From Lachnoclostridium sp. UBA7097 (GTDB lineage Bacteria > Bacillota > Clostridia > Lachnospirales > Lachnospiraceae), in contig DKYP01000171.1 in NCBI GenBank assembly GCA_002499945.1, forward strand, positions 30,255 to 94,254: a stretch of DNA of 64,000 nucleotides, read 5' to 3'. The notes below the pieces were generated by a model. The model saw nothing but the letters and a program-made list of their open reading frames with translations, searched no databases and was not told where the DNA came from. Below are positions 53,922 through 62,400 of the stretch, in pieces. The translations under genes were made by a program, and so were the position numbers. Every line of letters begins with the position of its first letter. Position 1 is the stretch's first letter.

Positions 53922-54662
53922 TTATAAAGCTAACCTGTTAATCTGTGCTGCAATATAACCAGCCCCGTAACCATTATCAATATTTACTACTGCTACACCG
54001 TTAGCACAGGAATTTACCATTGTAAGAAGTGCTGACAGCCCGTTAAAGCTTGCCCCGTATCCAACTGATGTTGGTACTGCTATTACAGGCCTGCTTACAA
54101 GCCCGCCGATAACACTTGCAAGTGCCCCTTCCATTCCTGCCACTGCCACCACACAGTTTGCCTCCTGCAATATATCAATCTTTGCAAAAAGCCTGTGTAT
54201 TCCGCTTACACCCACATCATATACACGTTCCACTTCTGCACCAAAATACTCCGCTGTCTGTGCTGCCTCCTCTGCTACCGGGATGTCTGCTGTCCCTGCG
54301 CTGCATACAGCAATTTTACCATTATGTTTCTTATCTTTTAATTCAAGTTTCAGTATATGTGGGATTTCATCATAGATAACATCTGGCAGGACTTCACTTA
54401 CCAGCTTGTACTGGTGCAATGAAGCCCTTGTCCCAAAAACTTCACCGTTTAATTCATATAATTTCTGGTAAATGGACTTTAAATATTCATCTGGTTTCCC
54501 ACTGCAAAATACTACTTCAGGAAAACCCGAACGTATTTCCCTGTGGGAATCAAGTTTTGCATATCCCATTTCCTCAAATGGCTGTTTTTTAAAATACTTT
54601 TCTGCATCTTCAACAGAAATTCCGCCATTTTTTACCTGGTTAAGGATTTCCCTGGCTTCCAT
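53922..54662 (-). CDS. larB: LarB, pyridinium-3,5-biscarboxylic acid mononucleotide synthase
   Basis: 246 residues. AIR-carboxylase-like fold: LDSHREIRSGFPEVVFC, ICSAGTADIPVAEEAA-like VCSAGTADIPVAEEA, YDVGVSGIHRLF, AVAGMEGALASVIGGL and GYGASFNGLSALLTMVNSC. It carboxylates and hydrolyses nicotinic acid adenine dinucleotide to start the cofactor. ATG at 54662 follows GCAGGAGG. Confidence 0.95.
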   Translation of the reverse strand: MEAREILNQVKNGGISVEDAEKYFKKQPFEEMGYAKLDSHREIRSGFPEVVFCSGKPDEYLKSIYQKLYELNGEVFGTRASLHQYKLVSEVLPDVIYDEIPHILKLELKDKKHNGKIAVCSAGTADIPVAEEAAQTAEYFGAEVERVYDVGVSGIHRLFAKIDILQEANCVVAVAGMEGALASVIGGLVSRPVIAVPTSVGYGASFNGLSALLTMVNSCANGVAVVNIDNGYGAGYIAAQINRLAL

Positions 54663-54682
54663 TCTTATCTTACACCTCCTGC

Positions 54683-55420
54683 CTATATCCTGCTTCCCTG
54701 AAGGCAAAGGGGAAGCAAAAGCCCGTATGCCTCAAGCAGTTCTTTATCCTGCAAAAGTTCCTTTGTATCCCCATACTTTATTATCCTGCCGCCTGCAAGG
54801 AGAATTGTCTTTTCACAGGTATCTAAAACCAAATCAAGGTCATGGCTTGCAATAACCTTTGTTTCAGGCATGCCATTTAAAATCTGTATAAGGTTTTTCC
54901 TGTTTCCGGGGTCAAGTGCAACAGACGGTTCATCCAGTAAAATAATTTCTGGTTTCATAGACAGGATTGTAGCAATGGATGCAAGTTTCTTTTCCCCGCC
55001 TGACATACGGTATATCTGCCTGTCTTTTAATTTCTCCATATTTACTTTACGCAGCGCCTCCATTACCCTCTGCTCTGTTTCTTCTTCTGTACATCCATAA
55101 TTGGCTGGCCCGAAAGCCACATCCTCATAGACAGTAGACATAAAAAGCTGGCTGTCTGCATCCTGGAATACATATCCTGCCTTTCTGCGTATATCTGCCA
55201 TATTATCTTTATTAACAATACTTCCTTGTACACTGGCTGTCCCCTGGTATCCCGTAACCAAGCCTGTTACCAGCTTTAAAATTGTAGACTTTCCTGCACC
55301 ATTTGCCCCTATAAGCCCTGTTGAAACACCATGTTCTATTGAAAAACATATATCATGCAATACATTCTTTCCTTTATCATAAGAAAATGTAACATTCTTA
55401 AATTCAATATCTGCTGCCAT
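54683..55420 (-). CDS. ECF-type nickel/cobalt transporter ATPase (CbiO/NikO)
   Basis: 245 residues. Walker A GANGAGKSTILKL, Q-loop YVFQDADSQLFM (typical of CbiO), signature MSGGEKKLAS, Walker B IILLDEPSVALDP, His in ASHDLDL. Powers the nickel importer. ATG at 55420; the frame extends to 55552 but runs through the cbiQ stop. 20 bp before larB. Confidence 0.92.
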   Translation of the reverse strand: MAADIEFKNVTFSYDKGKNVLHDICFSIEHGVSTGLIGANGAGKSTILKLVTGLVTGYQGTASVQGSIVNKDNMADIRRKAGYVFQDADSQLFMSTVYEDVAFGPANYGCTEEETEQRVMEALRKVNMEKLKDRQIYRMSGGEKKLASIATILSMKPEIILLDEPSVALDPGNRKNLIQILNGMPETKVIASHDLDLVLDTCEKTILLAGGRIIKYGDTKELLQDKELLEAYGLLLPLCLQGSRI

Positions 55421-55451
55421 AATAATCCCCCATGCTGCCACCCTTATATTT

Positions 55452-56249
55452 TTATAATAAGCTTCCTGCAATCTGGAATACTGGGAAAAACCGGAATATA
55501 AACAAAAATATCCCCCATAAAAACACATAGAGAATACTTGCCCTTTTACCACTTTTTAATAAAGGGTACTTAAGGCTTCCATGGAATCCACGGAGTTTCA
55601 TGCTTTCATATACCTCTTCTGCCCTGTCCATGCTTCTTAGAAGCAGTAAACCAGCAAAAGAGCCCCAGTTTTTAAACTGTATCCCCTTCCTGCCTGGTGC
55701 CCTTAACTTATATGCCTGCTGCATACGTTCCACTTCTTTAATTAATACAATAAGATAACGGTGCATAAGCAGGATAACCATTATAATTTCTTCTGGTACA
55801 TGTATAAGGCGGAGTGCATGGCAGATTTGTGCAGCACTTGCGGTTACTGATAAAATATAAGAAGCAGTTATACAAAACATCCCTTTAAGTACCAATGTAA
55901 CCATCCCAAGCATCCCGTAAGTTATTGTAATGCCACTGTATGTTATATACACTTCCCTGTCTGTTACAAGCCCTGCGCTTCCTGCTAAAATAGCAACTAA
56001 AAATACCGGCCAGGCACGTTTTAACACTGGCTTGGCAGATATCCCGTACCATATGCCATTTACCAGCAGGTATATAAACATCCCGGCAAGCCCTGCCAGG
56101 TCATAGCTTGGAAATGAAACAACAAGTATTATATATATAAAAGTAACAATAAGACGTGCAAGCGGATGTATCCCGCCCTTTGCAGAACTGCCGCTTCCTG
56201 CATTATCTGATATATGTATATCCTTTGCCGCCTGTCTGGCCTTATTCAT
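55452..56249 (-). CDS. ECF transporter T component (CbiQ/NikQ)
   Basis: 265 residues. Five or six helices at about 28-45, 50-75, 80-100, 110-135, 235-258. T-component coupling helices: MQQAYKLRAPGRK and LLLRSMDRAEEVYESMKLRGF (the MxxRGF signature). Couples the ATPase to the substrate component. Starts 8 bp inside the cbiM stop. Confidence 0.92.
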   Translation of the reverse strand: MNKARQAAKDIHISDNAGSGSSAKGGIHPLARLIVTFIYIILVVSFPSYDLAGLAGMFIYLLVNGIWYGISAKPVLKRAWPVFLVAILAGSAGLVTDREVYITYSGITITYGMLGMVTLVLKGMFCITASYILSVTASAAQICHALRLIHVPEEIIMVILLMHRYLIVLIKEVERMQQAYKLRAPGRKGIQFKNWGSFAGLLLLRSMDRAEEVYESMKLRGFHGSLKYPLLKSGKRASILYVFLWGIFLFIFRFFPVFQIAGSLL

Positions 56250-57255
56250 TTTCCTGTCCCTTTAACGCCTTTTTACGGAAATACTTTATAATATAACAGG
56301 CTATGGCACATACTGCAATAACTGCAATGCCTCCAAGTATCCCGGAAAATGCTGTGCCTGCGGAAGAACTGCCGTTCTTCAGTGAATAATCTGGCAAAAG
56401 CGATGTAAATGACTGTATGCCTTCTGCCAGTGAATAAATGCTTCCTTCTGCTTCAAGCTCTGTTGTCCCTGCTACTTTCCCTATAGACCATTCAAGCCCG
56501 TCAGGAGCAGAAGACGCCATAAGTGACAGAAGCCCGCCTGTTACTGCCGCCGCTGCTGCAAATACAATTACAACTTGTTTGTATGATAAACGGTTTTCCT
56601 TTATGCCATTTCCTTTATAATTCCATAAAAGTTCCGGCCTTGTTTCATATATAAATACAAGTACAGCTGCTGTTACCGCCCCTTCAACACACCCAATAGC
56701 AAGGTGTACAGGCTGCATGGCAGCAAGGAACACGGCAAATGGAAGTTTGGTAACCCCTGATGCCAGTGTTTCAAGCGTTACAGAAAAAGCCCCAAGCTGG
56801 AGTGAAATAATACTCCCTGCCATAGATGCCACAATAATCCTTTTTCGTGACATATTTTTACCTGTTATATGCCGCCATATTACCATTCCGCCAATAAAAC
56901 AGCCATAAAACGCCATATTCCAGATATTTGCCCCAAGTGCAAGAAGCCCGCCGTCTGCAAATAAAAAGCCCTGTACAAGTAAAACCCCAATCATTGTAAT
57001 AAATCCTGCTTCTGGTCCTAAAACCGCTGACAGAAGCATTCCCCCACATAAATGCCCGGAAGAGCCTGTACCAGGTATTGTAAAATTAATCATCTGGGCA
57101 GCAAAAACAAAAGCACCCATTACCCCCATTACAGGAATTTTTTTATCATTATCCTCTTTACGTATCTTTTTAACAGAATACCCTGCTGCTATTGAAGAAC
57201 AGGCATACATTGTACCTGCCACAGCCGGGCTTAAAAGTGCATCTGCCATATGCAT
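56242..57255 (-). CDS. ECF transporter substrate component CbiM/NikM with fused N-like domain
   Basis: 337 residues. MHMADALLSPAVAGTMY: His2 is the expected metal ligand, so I chose the ATG at 57255. Helices at about 10-27, 40-60, 68-90, 100-125, 132-152, 168-190. TIPGTGSSGHLCGGMLLSAVLGP is the CbiM signature. After the 215-residue M part comes an SAPDGLEWSIGKVAGT motif and a last helix, the CbiN/NikN-like part fused in one chain. Nickel is inferred from the lar genes behind it. Confidence 0.9.
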   Translation of the reverse strand: MHMADALLSPAVAGTMYACSSIAAGYSVKKIRKEDNDKKIPVMGVMGAFVFAAQMINFTIPGTGSSGHLCGGMLLSAVLGPEAGFITMIGVLLVQGFLFADGGLLALGANIWNMAFYGCFIGGMVIWRHITGKNMSRKRIIVASMAGSIISLQLGAFSVTLETLASGVTKLPFAVFLAAMQPVHLAIGCVEGAVTAAVLVFIYETRPELLWNYKGNGIKENRLSYKQVVIVFAAAAAVTGGLLSLMASSAPDGLEWSIGKVAGTTELEAEGSIYSLAEGIQSFTSLLPDYSLKNGSSSAGTAFSGILGGIAVIAVCAIACYIIKYFRKKALKGQENE

Positions 57256-57311
57256 AAATTCTCCGCTCTCCTTTTTAATAAAATCCATAAGTTCTGCTAA
57301 TGAAAGCTTTT

Positions 57312-58424
57312 TTACTTTCCCTGTATATCAACTACCACATATTCAGATTTACAGCCTGTTTTAAACTTAATTGCCCAGTCTGAAATGCCGGAAGTTACAA
57401 TAAAATTTGTATTCCCACGTTTCTCAAGCCCATATCTTTTATCATCTGTCCCTGTCAGTTCACCCAGATAATTTACTGGGAATAACTGCCCGCCATGAGT
57501 ATGTCCTGATAATACAAGGTCAACACCAGCAGCCTCCTGTGCATCATAATCATGCGGCTGGTGGTCAAGTACAATTATGTATTTATCACTGCCAATGCCA
57601 TCCACAAGTTCTTCCATTGATGCCCTTGAACTTGCTGTCATCTCTTCTGAACGGTCCTTTCTTCCAATAAGGTAAAAACGGTTATCAAGTAATACATTTT
57701 CATCCTGCAACACTTTTACATTATTTTTCTCCAGTTCATGTACCATGTCATCCCCGCTGTACCCCCGGTACTCCGCTCCATAATATCCCTTATCGTGGTT
57801 TCCAAATACATAATAAACACCATATGTTGTTTTTAATGCACCAAGCGCCCTGCATGATTCCACCATATCTTCCTTTGTAGTATCATCATCAATATAATCA
57901 CCCGTCACCACAACAATATCGGGATTTTCTGCCTGTATGTCCTTTAACTTTTCTGCAAACCCTTCCCCGTCAAACGTTGACCCCACATGCGAGTCTGCAA
58001 ACTGTACAATACGCAGGCTGCCAACCTGCTTATCTGTTTCCAGTGTATATTTTGTACTCCATACATTATGCGCCAGATACCATCCGCACGCAAGGTATAT
58101 AACTGTTGTTACTATTGCAAATGCCCCGGCATAATATCTTCCAAATTTCTTTTTGCGCCTTTTTTCCACAATCATGCTAATCAAATCACAAACCATCCAT
58201 ATTACCATAAGGTGTATAATACAGACCATGGCATTAATAGAGCCAAGCGTTACCCATATGCCAGCAAGAATTAACATAACCAGTATAAAACCCGCTGCAA
58301 AACAAATAACCTTTCTTTCCTTTGCCGCCCTGCGTATTACAGCAAACTTTGCAAACCTGCATGACAGATATATAATTCCAAGAATAGTTCCTAAAAAAAT
58401 TGAACCAAAAATCAATGTCCACAT
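57312..58424 (-). CDS. Membrane metallophosphoesterase
   Basis: 370 residues. Four N-terminal helices (about 4-22, 38-58, 60-85, 100-120). Then a calcineurin-like domain: FADSHVGSTFD, VTGDYIDDD, VFGNHDKGY, DHQPHD, LSGHTHGGQLFP. Acts outside or at the membrane on an unknown phosphoester. 56 bp before cbiM; possibly the same transcript. Confidence 0.93.
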   Translation of the reverse strand: MWTLIFGSIFLGTILGIIYLSCRFAKFAVIRRAAKERKVICFAAGFILVMLILAGIWVTLGSINAMVCIIHLMVIWMVCDLISMIVEKRRKKKFGRYYAGAFAIVTTVIYLACGWYLAHNVWSTKYTLETDKQVGSLRIVQFADSHVGSTFDGEGFAEKLKDIQAENPDIVVVTGDYIDDDTTKEDMVESCRALGALKTTYGVYYVFGNHDKGYYGAEYRGYSGDDMVHELEKNNVKVLQDENVLLDNRFYLIGRKDRSEEMTASSRASMEELVDGIGSDKYIIVLDHQPHDYDAQEAAGVDLVLSGHTHGGQLFPVNYLGELTGTDDKRYGLEKRGNTNFIVTSGISDWAIKFKTGCKSEYVVVDIQGK

Positions 58425-58520
58425 AATCTTCTCCTATATACAGCCCGTCTAATTACCATATCCGGTTATTACAATACAATCATAACAAATTACAAGAAAT
58501 ATGGCAATAGGTGGCGGGGT

Positions 58521-58546
58521 GACCACGCAATAGACGCATAAAACCA
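58521..58546 (-). repeat. Decayed trace of the dispersed palindromic element (copy D)
   Basis: GACCACGCAATAGACGCATAAAACCA matches the right core of copy B (GAACCACGCAACGGATGCATAAAGCC) with a few changes. The partner arm and outer stem are absent, so only a core fragment is left. Confidence 0.45.
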
Positions 58547-58629
58547 GGCCATTCTTTTTTACATTTATTAATCACCAATTTACCTTTCCATCATATAATA
58601 TACATTAATAATATAACTGGAGGGGTTAT

Positions 58630-59406
58630 ATGGCAACAGTTATGCTTGATGCAGGCCACGGAGGATATGACAATGGTGCTTCATTTAATGGAAGAAGGGA
58701 AAAGGATGACACATTAAACCTTACCCTTGCCGTTGGGAATATTTTAGAGAACAGGGGGGTTGATGTCTTATACACAAGGACTACAGATGTTTACCAGAGC
58801 CCTTCACAAAAGGCACGTATTGCTAATGAAAGTGATGCAGATTATTTTATTTCAATCCACAGAAATTCAAGTACATCACCTGATATGTATTCAGGTGTAC
58901 AGACCCTTGTTTATGATAACAGTGGCATTCCTGCTGTTTTTGCAGAAAATATAAACAGGGAACTTGCTAAAACTGGTTTTAAAAATATTGGGGTTGAAGA
59001 ACGGAAGAACCTGGCAGTTTTAAGGCGTACTAAAATGCCGGCAGCCCTTGTTGAAGCAGGTTTTATAAATACAGAGGCTGATAATAATATATTTGATTTA
59101 AAATTCCCAGAAGTGGCACAGGCAATCGCTAATGGCATAATTGAAACAGTAAGCGGTGCAGATGTTACTGGAAATGAAACCAGTGGTTACTGGGTTGAAA
59201 TCGGTTTGTTCAGGCATTATGACAATGCCAGGAATCTTGCAAGAAGCTTGCAGGCGGACGGTATTGACAGCATAATAGTTCCAAATACCAACAGCTATTA
59301 CGGTGTATACCATGGTGTCTATGATGATTATGATAAAGTCATGGCAGCCAATAAATTAATATTTAGCAAAGGCTATGAAACAAGGATTATACAAAGAAGT
59401 TTATAA
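58630..59406 (+). CDS. N-acetylmuramoyl-L-alanine amidase with SPOR domain
   Basis: 258 residues. Amidase_3 domain (1-175): VMLDAGHGGYDNGASFNG with the first zinc His, RREKD with a Glu, ISIHRNSS with the second His and LVEAGFINTEADN with the catalytic Glu. C-terminal SPOR-like domain (about 185-258): YWVEIGLFRHYDNARNLARSLQ. No signal peptide, unlike most such amidases, so it may work in the mother cell, as spore-cortex or lysis enzyme, or leave by another route. ATG follows TGGAGG. Confidence 0.92.
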   Translation: MATVMLDAGHGGYDNGASFNGRREKDDTLNLTLAVGNILENRGVDVLYTRTTDVYQSPSQKARIANESDADYFISIHRNSSTSPDMYSGVQTLVYDNSGIPAVFAENINRELAKTGFKNIGVEERKNLAVLRRTKMPAALVEAGFINTEADNNIFDLKFPEVAQAIANGIIETVSGADVTGNETSGYWVEIGLFRHYDNARNLARSLQADGIDSIIVPNTNSYYGVYHGVYDDYDKVMAANKLIFSKGYETRIIQRSL

Positions 59407-59412
59407 AACCTC

Positions 59413-59455
59413 GTACAGGCAGCACCCCCTGACAGGTGGCGCTGCCTGTACTTTA
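59413..59455. terminator. Bidirectional terminator between convergent genes
   Basis: GTACAGGCAGC (59413-59423) pairs with GCTGCCTGTAC (59441-59451), with CACC/GGTG pairing inside, followed by TTTACAATT on the plus strand. Confidence 0.82.
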
Positions 59456-59458
59456 CAA

Positions 59459-62400
59459 TTATTTTGCCTTAATGGTAATATTTACTACTACACTTGCCTT
59501 TCCACAAGTCACTTTTACCTGTGCTTTCTTTGCATTTTTGCCAGGTTTTGCCTTTGCAGTAATTACACCATAATTATCAGCTTTTACATTAGCCGTACCT
59601 GCTGTTACTTTATATTTTAACAGGTCTGTAGTATTCTTTGTAAGTGATTTCACCTTAATCTGTACTTTTTCTCCTTTTTTATCCAGTGTATATTTTGTCT
59701 TATCCAGTTTAAGTACCTGGTTTGCTTTTGCTTTCTTTACTACATTTAAAGTAAATTCTGCTTTTTTCTTATTACCTTTCTTTGAAGTGGCAGTTATTTT
59801 TACTGTACCCGCCTTTTTCTTTACTTTAACAACGCCTTTGCCTGAAACAGTTGCAATTTTTTTGTCTGATGATTTCCATGTAACACCTGTATCTGCACCA
59901 AGTTTTAATTTGGTTCCTGTTTTTACAGTTCTTGATTTTGTGCCATATGCTGTGCCCTGTACACTTATTTTCACACTGCCTTTCTGGCTTACGTTACTGT
60001 TATCTTCTTTGCCACTTCCATTATTTCCGTTATCTATCCCGCTTCCGCCTGATACAAATTCTACACCTATGCCTGCATTTAGTGCCTTTACTTCTTCTTC
60101 TGCAAGTGCCCTGTTAAATAACATTAATTCATCAACTGCGCCTGTAAAGTATGCATCCCAGGCATTTACACCAAAGTAAAGGTTTGAACCGGCATTTGTC
60201 ATTATCCCTTTTGCAACATCACCTGTTGATACTGCTTCACCGTTTACATATAATGTACCTGTTACTGTACCATCAGAACTTCCGGCAGCTGCGCCATCTA
60301 CTACTATTGCTACATGCTGCCAGTTCTCTGCCTGGTAAACATTTGCTGCTTTAGTTTCGATATAGCCGCCGTGGTTAGACCAGATTTTGGCATCAAATGT
60401 TGCATTAAGCCAGTATTCAGGGCTGAATGTTCCTGCTGCAAATGTAGGGTCAACTGCGCTCCCAATGCTGTCTGGTTTCATCCACCAGCTTATTGTATAA
60501 CTTTCACCAAGCTTTTCTGCACTGCCAAGCTTAAGCCCGTAACTGCCTGTAAGTTTTATTGCCTTGCCGTTTATGCCTTCTGTATATGTGTACTCCGGGT
60601 TAGCTGCTTCTACAGGTGTAAATGCTTTTGTTACTGCCACTGCCCCGTCTGTCTTCCCTTCAAATGAGTATCCGCCTGCAAGTGATGGTTTTAACTGGGC
60701 ATCAATCCCTGCAAAGTCTGTAATGGCCTTAACTGTATATTCTTTAAAGCTTTCAAAGTCCTCTGCATACACTTTTATATTATATGTTGTAACCTTGCCA
60801 CTTACTTTAAGGTTTTTCTCTGTTGTTTCATCAATGGCATTGCCATCTATTGTTATATAGCCCCTGTTGTCTGCTATTTCAAATTTTGCCTTTGGTGTAT
60901 CTTTATATGAGAAATTAATTGTATAATTATCACCGTCTTTTGTAACATTTCCTGTAGAAGATGTTATATTTACAAGTGAATTATCTTTAGCATAGGCTTT
61001 CATTACATAATTCATTAAGCAAATCTTTGCAGAAGCTTCACCACTTTTTGCACTTTCAAATGTAACTGGTATAAATGCGTAGCCGTTTTCTGCTTTTTCT
61101 GTTTCTGTACCTGCAAGGCGTGTATCTGATTTGTTGGCAGCTATAACACTTTCTAGTATTAAAATTCTTGTCTGGTAGTAATCACTTGTATCTGAAGCTG
61201 CAAGATTTACCTGTACTGCGTTATCTGATTTGCTGTCAAGTGTACCTTCAAATAATACTGTGTTCCCTGATGAAACCTTAATTGTTTTACCGTCTTCTTC
61301 TTTGGCAAATGTTAATACAAGGTAGTTATCACCATTGTCTGTTACTTTAATGTCATATTTAAATGAACCGCCGGCATTGGCAAAACGGTAACACGGGCTT
61401 GTGCTTCCTGTTGAGCCTGCACCGTTTTCTACAAATCCAAGTTCATCCTGCCCGTAACCTGGCCTTGCTGCTTCAACCACTGCTGCCTCTGTCCTTGCCC
61501 TGCCTTTATCTTCAAGGACTGCTCCTGCATCCCTTGCATCTTCATCTACTGTAAATGTCCAGTATATTGCATAGCTTTCTTTGTACTGGCTGTAATGCGG
61601 TACAAATGTATATTTGTTATTAGTGCCTGACAGTGTAAATTCAAGCTTTCCATCAGCTTTAACCATATTTTTGTTAATATCTTCCATATACTGTGCAACG
61701 CTGTCTGCGGATTTAATGGAAACCTTGTCATTATTTATAGCCTTTGTTGTTGAAATAGAAACATTTACACCTGTTGTGCCCTGTGCCTGTCTGTCTGTGC
61801 CAAGCTTTGCACTAAGTACATACGGGCCATATTTAAATGCATAGGCATTTTCATTATCAGGAAGGTTATAAGCCCTTACTTCCATAGGAAGTTTAATTGT
61901 AATTTTTGTACCGTCTTTAACCTTGCCAGAAGGAATTACTGCATACTCCTCTTTAACTGCATATTGGTAAACCTCACCATCAACTGTTATTTCTGCATCA
62001 CCTGCAAGCCAGTCCGGGAGGCGTAACCTTAACCCGCCGTTTACTTCACCCTCTCCAAGTGCATTTACTGTAATTGTAAATGTGTCTGACTGTGAAAAGT
62101 CCCCTTCCTGCGTTACTTTCATATTCCCTGCCTTAAAGCTGGCTTCAGAAGCAAGGTACTGTGCTATTACAAGGTTATTATCCTTCTGGTAGTAAATGCT
62201 GTCATCAAGCTTTGTGAAATTCTCCATCCCTGAACCTGTACAGCACCAGAAATTTCCCTCTGGTGTGCCAAATACTTTATGGTATCCGCTTGCCATTGGC
62301 TGGAAATACATGCTCATGCCAGTTTCAGGGTTCTGTGATGGCATAATTGCATTAATTAATGTATTCTCATAGAAATTAGTATACTTTGGCTTGCTTGTAA

